DNA of 64,000 bases from CAWGAJ01 sp963820545 (GTDB lineage: Bacteria > Planctomycetota > Planctomycetia > Pirellulales > Thermoguttaceae): positions 1,364,001 to 1,428,000 of the forward strand of contig CAWGAJ010000001.1 in NCBI GenBank assembly GCA_963820545.1, in the 5' to 3' direction. The notes beneath the pieces were generated by a model. That model searched no databases, was not told the origin of the DNA, and saw only the letters and a program-made list of their open reading frames with translations. The position numbers and the translations under genes are program-made. Shown piece after piece: positions 36,388 through 45,811 of this stretch. Every line of letters begins with the position of its first letter. Positions within the stretch are counted from its first letter, which is position 1.

Positions 36388-39266
36388 GAAAGCCCCCGGG
36401 GTGGCGCCAAGGCGGAGTCGGCCGCGATTCTCAGCGTTCCCGCCGAGAAAATGGTTCTGCCGGTATAAGTGTTGGCGGTACCGGTGACGTAAATACCCGC
36501 GGCGGTGCCGGTTTTCGCCAGAGTCAGGCTGCCCGACCCGGTGATCTGGCCGTTGAAGAGCGTCAGCGACTGACCGTCAAGACTGATGGTGCCGCCGCTT
36601 GCGCTCAGGGTAATTCCGCGGTAGGAGTTCAGGCTGGTGATGGCACTTCCAAGTTTTATCAAACCGCCGTTAAGCGTCAATTTATCGGCTGTGAACGAGG
36701 TTGGATTAGCGCCCAAAGCCGACTCGGCCGAGATGCTCAAGCTTCCGCCGGTGACGCTGGTCTTGCCCGTCCAGGAGGTGTTTGCGCTCGAGATGATCAT
36801 GGCGCCTGAACCGGCCTTGGTCAGTGGGCCGTTGGTGCTACCTAAACTTTGAGAAAGAGTAAAGGTGTTGTTGGGATCGGCGATATCCAGCGTGCCACCG
36901 CCGGAGTTCCAGTTGATTGTGCGTGCGGTGCTATTGTAGGTGGTGCCGGTAATTCTCAGCCCGCCGCCGTTGAAGGTCAGCCCGCCGCCGGAGCCCAGCA
37001 GATTGTCGCTGTCCACGGACAAGAGTCCTGAAGTGAATGTCGTGCCATTCGAATAGGTGTTGGCGGTGGTGAGGATGACGGTGCCGCCCGAGCCGTCGTT
37101 GCCGACGATCAGATCTCGCGAGCCAGTCAAGGTAGAACTGACACTAAGCGTGCCGGCGGCGCCGCCGAGATAATAGGTGCTGCCGTTGGGCGTAATCGAC
37201 CCGGAGTAGGTTCGCGTGGTAGTGCCCCTTGCGCCGAGGCTCACGGTGTTCGCGAAGCCCGAGAAGTCCAGGTTTTGGCTACTGTCGGCCTCTAAGGCAA
37301 GCACGCCCGCACTACCGGCATTGATCTTGTTGACCAAGGTTTGATCGACTGCGTAAGAGGGGGTTAAGCGACCCCCACTGTTGAGGATTATCTTTTGATT
37401 AGCGCCGACATTGCCCGTGGCGGCCAGGATTAGAGTTGAGGCGCTGTTGATCGTGACGTCGTTACCCGTGGCGTCGCTGCCCACGTTCCCGCCGGCGCTC
37501 ACCAGAAGGATTCCGGAGTTGACCCTGGTGCCGCCAGTATATGAATTCGAAGCAGAGAGGGTTGCAGAACCCGAGGTCGTCTTAGTAATACCCGCTGTGC
37601 CCCCTAGTGAGGCCGAGACCACACCAGACCGCAGATAAATCACCGACGAACTGGTAAGCGTTCCGCCGGTGGTAGTGTCGGCGATGGTGCCGCTGACGAG
37701 ATTGAGTCCATTTACAGTCGGAGTGTATCCCTGGATGTCCAGCATTCCGCCGTCGACCGTCATGTATTGATTGTTGCCGATGTTGCTCGAGGCCCCCAGG
37801 TTAAGCGTGCCGCCGCTCTGGACGGTAACGTTGTTTCCGCTGGTGTTACTGCCCAAAGTCGTACTGGAACTGAGCAAGAGAGTTCCATTGGCGACCGTGG
37901 TTCCATTGCTGTAGTTGTTGCCGGTGCCGGTGAGCATGACGATGCCGCCCGAACCGCCGCCGCCCACGATCAGGGATCGTGCCGAGCCGTCGACCAAGTC
38001 GCTGGAGACTGTAATCTGGCCTCCGCCGCCGCCGAGGCGATATACATTGCTATTGGGCGTGATGGTGCCGCTATAGGTATACGATCCCGTGGAACCCAGA
38101 CTCAAATTGTTGTTGAAACTCAAGTTGTTTGACGACGATCCCGAGCCGCTCATGGCCAGTACGCCGTTGCTATCGGTGGTCGTCAGATTTAATAACGACT
38201 GGGTGGGGGCAAAGCCGATCTCGACCACGGCCCCGCTTTGGATGAGCAATGACTGATTGTTGCCCAGGTTTGAGGTGCCTGCCAGGGTTAGCTGGCCGCC
38301 AGTGACCGAGATCTTGTTGGCGCTGTTATTGTAGCCCAAATTTCCCGTCGAGTTAACGTTCACCGCGCCTCCCGAGATCGTCAGGCCTTTTCTTAAATAT
38401 GACGAGGTATCGGAATCGATGGTCACGGTACCAGCGGGAATGTAAAGTTGCCTGTTGGTCGTCGTGGGGTTCAGGTCCCACTTTGTGGTGTCGGAGAAGT
38501 TACCCGTGTCGCCCTTCATCCAGATGGCCGCGCCGTTTTCCGTAGCCGTCTGGTTGGCCGAGATCTCGCTATCGCCAAGGGCGCGGTTCCAGAGGCGAAA
38601 ATCACTGATCGATCCAGTTAACCAATTGCCGACAGTCCATTGTGATCGGCCTAAATAGTTATGGACAAACGCCCGCATATCAGCAGGATAACTCGGCAAT
38701 AACGTGTTTGTGCTCATCAGGTTGCCGTTAACATAAAGTTTCCCAACATAGTTTGAACCGGACTGGGAAATGGTGACGGCGAAGTAGGTTTTGGTATTTT
38801 CGGTCCATGAATCCGAGGTATTAATAAAGTTATCCGTGCTGTTAACGCGCATATTGAACGTGGGCCAGGGGGCATTTGGATCCGTGCTGGTGGCTCCTGA
38901 TAATACAATGCAATTCCCTACGTCATTACCGAAGTCGAATATTCGCCCCCAAGCGGGACGCTGTGTATTCGAAGCCCAAACCTCGAACGTGCATTCAGTC
39001 AGCCCGTCCATGATGGTTCCGAAGGTGGCTCCCAAGTCATCGAAAGTATTGGTGGAACCGTCAAGGACTAAATTGCCGCCTGTGACTACGGCGTTGCCGT
39101 TTAAAGTCCCGTCGGCCGTGCCTACCGAGTCGCTGGCGTCCGATTCAAAAGTGTAACGGGCAACTATTTCGCCCCGGGCAGAAGACAGCAGCAACAGCCC
39201 GACCGCAAAACAAACCACGGTTAAGAACCCAATCCCATAATTGGAGACAAGCAGTTTTCGCGTCAT
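36372..39266 (-). CDS. giant LamG and strand-repeat PEP-CTERM protein, N-terminal part
   Basis: Start of the giant surface protein (joined length about 2,640 residues). ATG 39266 with AGGG 8 bp upstream, then a signal peptide ending near LLLSSARGE. Residues about 34-235 are a LamG-like concanavalin domain: ARYTFESDASDSVGTADGTL, CTFEVWASNTQRPAWGRIFD and GSISDFRLWNRALGDSEIS; such domains bind sugars or glycans. From residue 250 on there are strand repeats of the kind LGGGGGQITVSSDLVDGSAR and GGTAGITKTTSGSATLSASN. The last 10 residues (PPRGLSWEIN) are out of frame. It lies among pectin-degradation and other PEP-CTERM genes, so a role in attachment to plant or algal polysaccharide is possible but unproven. 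Confidence 0.85.
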   Translation of the reverse strand: MTRKLLVSNYGIGFLTVVCFAVGLLLLSSARGEIVARYTFESDASDSVGTADGTLNGNAVVTGGNLVLDGSTNTFDDLGATFGTIMDGLTECTFEVWASNTQRPAWGRIFDFGNDVGNCIVLSGATSTDPNAPWPTFNMRVNSTDNFINTSDSWTENTKTYFAVTISQSGSNYVGKLYVNGNLMSTNTLLPSYPADMRAFVHNYLGRSQWTVGNWLTGSISDFRLWNRALGDSEISANQTATENGAAIWMKGDTGNFSDTTKWDLNPTTTNRQLYIPAGTVTIDSDTSSYLRKGLTISGGAVNVNSTGNLGYNNSANKISVTGGQLTLAGTSNLGNNQSLLIQSGAVVEIGFAPTQSLLNLTTTDSNGVLAMSGSGSSSNNLSFNNNLSLGSTGSYTYSGTITPNSNVYRLGGGGGQITVSSDLVDGSARSLIVGGGGSGGIVMLTGTGNNYSNGTTVANGTLLLSSSTTLGSNTSGNNVTVQSGGTLNLGASSNIGNNQYMTVDGGMLDIQGYTPTVNGLNLVSGTIADTTTGGTLTSSSVIYLRSGVVSASLGGTAGITKTTSGSATLSASNSYTGGTRVNSGILLVSAGGNVGSDATGNDVTINSASTLILAATGNVGANQKIILNSGGRLTPSYAVDQTLVNKINAGSAGVLALEADSSQNLDFSGFANTVSLGARGTTTRTYSGSITPNGSTYYLGGAAGTLSVSSTLTGSRDLIVGNDGSGGTVILTTANTYSNGTTFTSGLLSVDSDNLLGSGGGLTFNGGGLRITGTTYNSTARTINWNSGGGTLDIADPNNTFTLSQSLGSTNGPLTKAGSGAMIISSANTSWTGKTSVTGGSLSISAESALGANPTSFTADKLTLNGGLIKLGSAITSLNSYRGITLSASGGTISLDGQSLTLFNGQITGSGSLTLAKTGTAAGIYVTGTANTYTGRTIFSAGTLRIAADSALAPPRGLSWEIN

Positions 39267-39958
39267 GATATAGACCCTTTATAAAAAAAAGATGGCCAGA
39301 ACACGCCGAACGCCCGATGCTTTTTCCAGAAAAAAGAAACTCCCTTTTGATGAGTTTTACTAGAAAATTATCCCTGTCTACAACCAGACTTTGTAGTCAA
39401 GGCCGTTATCGAAAATATCTTTTTTGATAAAGTTTATTTAGTGTGCAAAGTCAAAACGTGCACTCCCCCACACAGCTCTCTATTCTCCAGTTAAAGTATT
39501 TGGAATATATAGAGTAAGCCTTATTATCAATATAACAACTCCAAGTGTAACAAATTAATAAAAAATTACAAGTACTTAAACTGCAAGAAGTAAGTGAATT
39601 TTTATACCTGCCACAAATAGGGGTGGCCACTATTATTTCTCAGCGTGGGGATAGAAAGGGGGTGCATTTTATGGCACAACTTTTTCCCAAAGATACGTCT
39701 CATGGAGGGAAACAACCTCTGCAAACAAATTGTGGGAAAGTACAGTTGAAGTTGCAGTCTATTGGCCCGCAGTACTGCCGGGTGAGACAGCCCCGACTGG
39801 CTGAGGGGTATGTGAACGTGCGGGACCATGTCTAACTGCCGGCCGAAAGGGCACACTTTACCGGTTAAAGCCGGACACGCGCCTTTGCACTTACCAAAAC
39901 AAACGGGCGCGCCTCAGGCAGGCACGCCCGTATTGAGCATTAAATTATTATCCGTGCT
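39267..39958. other. intergenic region between two leftward PEP-CTERM genes
   Basis: About 690 bp, AT-rich in 39300-39600. A possible 54-codon plus-strand ORF at 39671-39835 has AGGGGGTG 8 bp before its ATG, but its sequence resembles no family and I do not call it. The right-hand end holds the terminator of the next gene. A promoter for the giant gene was not identified. Confidence 0.5.
39903..39931 (-). terminator. hairpin terminator of the 39959-41773 gene
   Basis: ACGGGCG..CGCCCGT stem with an inner GCCT/AGGC pairing, 28 bp past the stop codon on the minus strand and followed there by GTTTGTTTTGG. The U-tract is weak, so the call is moderate. Confidence 0.65.
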
Positions 39959-41773
39959 TTAACGCCGCCGGCGCAAAAGCAACATCAGTGCGCCCATGGT
40001 CAGCAAGACGAGCGTCGCCGGCTCGGGAACAAGCACGGTGATGCTTCCGCCAATATATAAGTCACTTGTATCCCAGGTAAGCCCGGGGGAAAGTGTGGGC
40101 AGATTGACGACAAATTGTCCCAACTCGCTGGTAAAGTTCAAGATGTCGAAGGTTTCGCCGCCACTGGGTACATAAGAGTTAATTAGCGACACGTTGAGTG
40201 TGCTGCTGGGTTGCAAGGTCAGGCTGCCGGTGGAATTCAGTACATCGAACGCAACGGCGCTAGACAATTCGATGTTTAGCGTCGAGTTGCTGTCGAATGT
40301 CATGTTGCCGACGGTCAGCGTGCCGGGGCTTTCGCCCGGTCCAACTATGCCTTGCACCAGCATCGATCCCAGAACCGTGCCATTGCCCCTGAGGGTTTTT
40401 CCGCTGCCCAACGTAAAGGGGGCGACCGCGGAAACGTCGAAAGTGCCAGCAGCAACGTCGAACAGGGCGCTAGTGGTAATGTTACCAGAGCCGACAAGTT
40501 TCAACGTACCGCTAGTGATTGTGGTGCCTCTAGTGTAAGTATTGACTCCAGAAAGGATCTGGGTGCCGGTGCCGGTCTTGGTTAAGGCAAAACTGCCAAT
40601 GATGGTGCCCGAAAAGCTGCCGTTGGCGTTGGCATTACCAACAGTTAGCGTTCTGGTGCCACTCTGGTTCTGATTGAAGGTTCCACCACCGCCGGCGCCA
40701 TCGTTGAGCCCGTTGATATTAATGTTTCTGTTGTAAGAGATTATCTGCGCCGGTGTTAATATATACATTACCCTTGCCGGTTCCGTAGGGGAGAATGTTG
40801 TCTGCACCGTCCAACCATAAATTGCCCGACTGGACGGTCGTATCACCGCTATAAGTTTTGGGATTAGTAAGGAAGTAGAACCGGTCGCTGGTTTGGCCAA
40901 TATAGGTAACGGAAAGCTTGTTTGTCCCGTCATCCGTTATTGTGCCCGACAGATAGTTGTGCCCCGAGGAAGTCTGGCCAACGCGGGCGTTTTTGACTGT
41001 GAGGGTGCGATTACCGGAGCCACTGGTCGTTATGTTGCCGCTCAAATCTAAATAGCGGGTGTTGCTTGAATTTTGTGACTGCCAAATGGTTCCTCCATTT
41101 TCGGTTATAGTAATGCCGCGATCGCAGGCGGTCATAGTGCCGGTGGGATTGACGCTGAGCGTGCCGCCATCAAGTATTATATTGTCGGGAGCGGTAACAG
41201 CAGCGCCAGTGCGCCAGCCACCCCGCTGGTGCCCAAGAAAACATTATTGCAATATATTGTTCCGCCGGCGGTGATCTTAGTCTTTCCTGTATACGTATTG
41301 GCTCCGTTAACGATCTGTAGAGTGCCGGGGCCATTCAGAATCAGACCGGAAGTGCCGGCGATGACGTTTCTGATAGTCAAGGTATCGGGGGAATTAGTAA
41401 CCGTAATCGTGGGCGTGGTGGGCGATGTGCCTGCCAAGGTAAGCACGTCGGTTTGAGCCGTTATATTCCGCAGGTCATAGCCGTTCACATTGGCAGTGAT
41501 GTTGTGGACCGTAATCCCGCCCGTGCCAATATAAAAAATACCGCCTGTGTGTTGGAGAACGGCATCGTCATTATTGCCATTGTTCCAAGTAGTATCGAGG
41601 TTGACATCATCGGAACTCCAATTCATGGTTGAGGTGTCCCAAGTGCCGGTGCCTCCGCTGGGAGGATTCCAATAATACTGTGTGGCTTGTGAGGTCGCGG
41701 CCGTCAACAAACACAATGTCATAACTAGCAATCCAATTCCACACTTCACGTATGTGCCATGTAGTTTTGTCAT
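39959..41773 (-). CDS. strand-repeat PEP-CTERM protein with two frameshifts
   Basis: Secreted surface protein of about 605 residues after joining. ATG 41773 (AGGG 8 bp upstream, same context as the giant gene). The signal peptide (YVKCGIGLLVMTLCLLTAAT) is followed by WNPPSGGTGTWDTSTMNW, a common opening of strand-repeat proteins. Frame changes: about 41190 (GALA then AAVTAPDNIILDGGTLSV) and about 40745 (INTGA then QIISYNRNININGLNDGAG). Both lie in GGCGC tracts; the second fits loss of one GC pair from GCGCGC. The C-terminal domain GTVLGSMLVQGIVGPGESPG and SSTLNIELSSAVAFDVLN is a typical beta-helix cap. The PEP-CTERM tail is VPEPATLVLLTMGALMLL plus RRRR. No enzymatic motif. Confidence 0.83.
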
Positions 41774-42419
41774 GTCCAGAACCCTTTTCAAAAAAAATCC
41801 CGATCGCTATAAAACCTTGATGTAATCTTTTCCCGTTAAAAGGCACCGCGGCGTAACAAACCTGGAATGCCTTTTTAATTTAGATGGGTAACGAACTTGC
41901 GAAACCAAAGGCGCGGCGAGATTGAGATGACGCACATATCCGGCAGCGCACGGCATCTATGCATTGCTAATGCCTGGTTCCAGAAGCTCGCTGAGATTCG
42001 CGCTGCCTCGTTACCTATTAAGTAAGATCGCACAAAACTTGGAACAATCCGAGTATATCACTCGGATTCATCCACATTCATAACCTATATCTTAATATAA
42101 ATTTAAAAAATTACAAGTACCCTAGGATAAATTTATTTTAATAAACAGGGTGCAGAAGGTCAGGAAATATGCGCCCCCACTAATAGGTTATTTATGTCTA
42201 TAAGTTATGGCTAATGATTATTATTGTTGGCCCGGGGAGGAAATATCTTATGTGCTGCTCGGCCGCCACCAAAGAGAGGCGAGGGGCGAGAGGTGTGCGG
42301 CGAGGGACAGTCTGACCGTCCCTGATAGTGACAATTAGTGCGAAATACGGAGCTAAATGACATACTGCTTAAGAGGCTATCCTAAAACCATTCGCGGAAT
42401 AATGACTGTTGCATAAATA

Positions 42420-42455
42420 CCCTCACCCTAGCCCTCTCCCAGAGGGAGAGGGGAC
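42420..42455. repeat. CCCTCTCCC palindromic repeat, second copy
   Basis: CCCTCACCCTAGCCCTCTCC followed by CAGAGGGAGAGGGGAC. It is the reverse complement of the element at 6690-6725 with a few differences. Confidence 0.75.
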
Positions 42456-42529
42456 TTTTAGGAGAGGCTCAAAGTGGTTACGGTTGTTCAAAAGGGAGAA
42501 CCTATCCCCTAGCGCGGGGCCTGACGGCC

Positions 42530-42583
42530 GCAACCAAACCGCGACCGACCAACCTTCGGTTGGTGCCCGTCGCGGCTTTACAT
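42530..42583. repeat. CCGCGAC/GTCGCGG hairpin repeat
   Basis: Outer stem CCGCGAC (42539-42545) with GTCGCGG (42569-42575), inner stem ACCAACC/GGTTGGT around TTC. Flanks GCAACCAAA and GGCTTTACA match the palindrome at 8331-8368, so both belong to one dispersed family with different loops. Confidence 0.7.
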
Positions 42584-42671
42584 ACTGAACAAACTACTGT
42601 ATTTAATGCGCAAAACGCGATTAAACCTCAAATAAAGACTCTATCTCCTACCCCCTCTCCCCTATTTTAAC

Positions 42672-42700
42672 TTGACACGGCTTTCAGGCCTCGTTACTCT
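42672..42700 (+). promoter_or_regulatory. sigma70-type promoter of the lipoprotein gene
   Basis: TTGACA (42672-42677), 17-bp spacer, TACTCT (42695-42700). Predicted start of transcription near 42707, which leaves about 55 nt before ATG 42763. Confidence 0.6.
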
Positions 42701-42762
42701 ATGCGGCCCATATCGTGCGGTCACTTTTCTTGGCGAGTCCTTTGGTCTCTGTTGGTCGAAAT

Positions 42763-43623
42763 ATGCCGTTCCCATTGCGCCAAACAGTAGTGATCTGGCT
42801 GGCAGCGCTAATAATGGCCGGCTGCGCCACGCCGGTGAAGAAAGGCAAATCGCTGTTGGCCCCTGCGCAAATGTCGCCCGACAGTTGCGTATTGGAGGTT
42901 TTTTTCATCCGCGTGCCTTTTGGTGATGCGCAGGCCAACGATGAACTCTGGCAGGAACTCGACGAACAGCACTTTCCCGCTGACTTGCGCGGGCGGTTGA
43001 TGCGCAATGGTTTCCGCGTTGGCGTGGTCACCGGTCAGATCCCCATCGCACTTTCAAATCTCTTGGAACTAGGCGACAAGCCCGCCCCTGCCAGCGAAGT
43101 TAAAGGGGCCAACCTGGCCGATCTGGGGACAAAGCCCCGGGTCACAAAGCGGCACATGCAAGTCCGGGCCGGTCAGCCCAGCGAGATCATTGCCTCCAGC
43201 ATATACGACCAACTGCCGGTATTGGTATGCGAATCAGGGCAAGTATGGGGAGAAACTTACAATCAAGCTCAAGGGATTATTAATCTCAAGGCCTTTCCCT
43301 TACCCGATGGCCGGATTCGGGTGGAATTGCTGCCCGAAGTACATCACGATCAGCCCCGACAACGCTGGATAGCCGATCAAGGCATGATGCGTTTGGATGC
43401 CAGTCGGCCGAAACGGATTTTTGAAGATCTCGACATTTCGGCAACTCTTTCGCCCGGTAGCATGTTGATCATGACCAGTCTCAGCAACCGACCGGGCAGT
43501 CTGGGTCATAATTTCTTTACGGAAAACGACGGCCGCTTGGAACAGAAAGTGCTCGTGATTCGGCTTGCCCAAACTCAGCACGACGATCTGTTCGCTCCAT
43601 CTGAAGTCATGCCGCAGGAGTAA
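42763..43623 (+). CDS. uncharacterised lipoprotein
   Basis: Lipoprotein of about 286 residues with lipobox LIMAGCA after a short signal (MPFPLRQTVVIWLAAL). ATG 42763 is preferred because it gives a normal lipoprotein signal; GTG 42715 in frame would add 16 residues and sits almost at the predicted transcription start. The mature part begins with a conserved-looking region (SCVLEVFFIRVPFGD, LWQELDEQHFPADLRGRLMR, NGFRVGVVTGQIP), followed by a beta-rich half with DGRIRVELLPEVHH and SPGSMLIMTSLSNRPGSLGH. Similar proteins occur in planctomycetes without known function, to my knowledge. It stands alone, convergent with the SUMF1 gene. Confidence 0.75.
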   Translation: MPFPLRQTVVIWLAALIMAGCATPVKKGKSLLAPAQMSPDSCVLEVFFIRVPFGDAQANDELWQELDEQHFPADLRGRLMRNGFRVGVVTGQIPIALSNLLELGDKPAPASEVKGANLADLGTKPRVTKRHMQVRAGQPSEIIASSIYDQLPVLVCESGQVWGETYNQAQGIINLKAFPLPDGRIRVELLPEVHHDQPRQRWIADQGMMRLDASRPKRIFEDLDISATLSPGSMLIMTSLSNRPGSLGHNFFTENDGRLEQKVLVIRLAQTQHDDLFAPSEVMPQE

Positions 43624-43922
43624 AAAGGGATGAGGGGCGAGGGGCGAGGGATGAACTTTTCGCCGCTGTTCGATCGCAAGCGAGGAAACGCGTGTGTCTT
43701 TAAGTTCGCGTTATCATGCCGCGGATCTCTTTGGCTCTTCCGGTAATAGGTGCGAACACCGCATTTTCCCTGGGGGATGAGGCGAAGGCTTCTACCGCGT
43801 CCAAGGCCGAGAGTCCCAAAAGCAAAACGCAGCAGGCCACAAGCCCACTTCGGGCTCATGGCCTGTCTGGTGTTGGTCAGCGGCGCAAAAAGGCAAAGTT
43901 TAAAAGGGTTAAAGTATAAAGG
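43624..43922. other. intergenic region with purine-rich low-complexity repeat
   Basis: Begins with GGGATGAGGGGCGAGGGGCG and continues without a convincing gene. The short plus-strand ORF at 43716-43919 has no family-like features. Confidence 0.5.
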
Positions 43923-44957
43923 CTAAGCGTTGCGCCTCCAAAAATATAGCAAACTCATCAAAGCGATTCCAGCCAACATGGCTAGGCTACCGGGCTCAGG
44001 AACACTTGCCACGCGGAACCCTGAATCGTAGTTCCCGACCTCCGGGTCGTTGTAGCTGCGGTCGGAGGCAAGCAGGTAGCCCGAGACATTGCCGAACGAA
44101 CCGCCACGTAATCCTCGCGACCAATCGTACAGGACGGACTCATTCCACTCCCAAACGTTGCCACCCTGATCAAACGTGCCGTACGGGCTAGCGGAATTCT
44201 GGAACTCGCCCACAAGTGTCGTGTACTTGCCGGAATCGATGGGGTACGGCGATCCACTATAATTGGCGTTGTTGCCCGACACATCGGCCATGTCGCGGCC
44301 GGGCGTTGCTGGTGTGTCCACGCCGGTCGGATAGTCCCAGTAACCGGCACTGGTCGAGCCGCCCTTGTAGTACGCCGCCTTGTACCACTCATCCTCGGTC
44401 GGGATAACCCAAGTGGCGCCGGCCTTGCGAGTCACCGCCTGCAGGGCCGCGTTCGTCGTTGCGCCGTTGAGGTAGTACGCTCCGTCCTCGGTCGTGGATA
44501 GCCCTTGGGACCCGGTCGGCTGGTTGTTGTGCAGCCAATTGGCGAACCGCGCCGCGTCGCCCCAGGAAACGTAGTTTACCGGGCGGTTGGCAAAGTCGTC
44601 CGCCACCGTGTAGGTGTAAGGATTGCCGACGGTCCCGCCGCCGCTTCGCGCGATCCCACTGCCGTAGTCAGTCCGTGACATGTTCGTGTTGTAGAGCGCG
44701 TAGGTATCCACGCCGCCCACGGCGTTGAGGAACGCGGTGTACTGCCCGGCCGTGACTTCGTACTTGCCGATGTTGTAGGTGTAGCCGACGGCCCCGCAGA
44801 CGCGATCAGGCCCATAGCCGCCGTAGCTCTCGCCGGACCCTTCGCCCGTGTTGTTTATATCGCCCACGGGCACTAGGTCGATGTTTATCGCTTGCGCGGT
44901 AACGGCTGCTAAGACCATCGCCGCCGCCAAAATCACCCGATTCAGTTTGTGCCACAT
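43923..44957 (-). CDS. SUMF1/formylglycine-generating-enzyme-fold protein with PEP-CTERM tail
   Basis: Exported protein of 344 residues; ATG 44957 with GAGGAT about 10 bp upstream and a signal peptide ending at VTAQA. Residues 25-315 form one SUMF1/C-type-lectin-like domain: YNIGKYEVTAGQYTAFLNAV, NRPVNYVSWGDAARFANWL, WVIPTEDEWYKAAYYKGG, FDQGGNVWEWNESV and RGLRGGSFGNVSG, ending SGFRVAS. The cysteine pair of true formylglycine-generating enzymes is not seen, so a binding or structural role is likelier than sulfatase activation. The C-terminus VPEPGSLAMLAGIALMSLLY plus FWRRNA is a PEP-CTERM signal. Such SUMF1-PEP-CTERM proteins are frequent in planctomycetes and verrucomicrobia. Confidence 0.87.
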   Translation of the reverse strand: MWHKLNRVILAAAMVLAAVTAQAINIDLVPVGDINNTGEGSGESYGGYGPDRVCGAVGYTYNIGKYEVTAGQYTAFLNAVGGVDTYALYNTNMSRTDYGSGIARSGGGTVGNPYTYTVADDFANRPVNYVSWGDAARFANWLHNNQPTGSQGLSTTEDGAYYLNGATTNAALQAVTRKAGATWVIPTEDEWYKAAYYKGGSTSAGYWDYPTGVDTPATPGRDMADVSGNNANYSGSPYPIDSGKYTTLVGEFQNSASPYGTFDQGGNVWEWNESVLYDWSRGLRGGSFGNVSGYLLASDRSYNDPEVGNYDSGFRVASVPEPGSLAMLAGIALMSLLYFWRRNA

Positions 44958-45811
44958 TACAGGTTGTATCCTCGCTTAAAATGAAAAATGTTGGAACTCT
45001 CAATACCGACGATTAACGCGAACCACCGACATCAGCGCGCAGCACAGCACGCGGCGGATCACAAACAAGTGGAAAACACCCAGCCCAGGAACGGCCCGCG
45101 GCAAGACGATGTCTTGCACGGCGAGCAACGGGGGCTAGGTACGCTGACGCTGCCTTATTACTGGGAATAGAACTATTGCGTCTTGATTATGAGAACACGC
45201 ACGGCTGACGGCGACCGACCACACCGATTCTGGGTCTTTCTCGCCGAAAGTATCAATTAGATTAACATGCCGTAGTATGCTTTGCAAGGGGCTGAATGCC
45301 CAAAAAATGGGGGATATCGGCGTATTTGTCCCAAGAATGAGTTCAGCGGCGGCCGTTGTGAAGTCGGCCGACACACTCTCTCGATCCGACTCATCCTGGA
45401 TCTGAATCAGGCGCCTGGGGCGTTGGGAAGAACCTTCACCGAGTTACGCCAGATTATCACCGGCCTGAAGGCCATTTTTCTCGCGTTTTGCACCTAAAAC
45501 CGGAAGAGCCATCTCTTTTCCCCAGTAACATTTTTTCCTTTCCCGGGTAGTGACGCATAAGCAGTTTTAGTTGCATTCCGCCAATAGCATACCCCCCGAC
45601 AGCGTTACTTGCCTTCCCGATTATCTTCATCTGGATTGACGTATTATTTAGAGAGCCTCGATAACCTTAACCTTATTGTTGGTATGGTGAATCGGGTCAG
45701 TAGCATACCGGATAACACAGTAATATAATGTAATTATTCGGAACTCTTCCCAGAGGCGAAGAGATATCAAGCCTCTGCCTAGGTAGGAAACTAAATATTC
45801 GGGATTATGCC
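44958..45811. other. intergenic region upstream of the CHAD gene
   Basis: About 850 bp. I see no gene, RNA or strong repeat; short ORFs on both strands have no family-like sequence. Confidence 0.5.

Larger units (their letters stand above)
41774..42671. other. intergenic region with two palindromic repeats
   Basis: About 900 bp without a convincing gene. Seen: AT-rich stretch 42050-42230; low-complexity GAGGCGAGGGGCGAGAGG near 42275; GGGAC..GTCCC inverted repeat near 42305-42326; the CCCTCTCCC palindrome at 42420-42455; and the CCGCGAC..GTCGCGG hairpin at 42530-42583. Confidence 0.55.

Noticed and set aside
39623..39835. Plus-strand small ORF with a Shine-Dalgarno before an internal ATG
   Set aside because: 54-70 codons of unremarkable composition with no family resemblance; evidence too weak to call a gene.
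43716..43919. Plus-strand ORF of 67 codons between lipoprotein and SUMF1 genes
   Set aside because: No ribosome binding site and a Lys/Ser/Ala-rich low-complexity product; probably chance.
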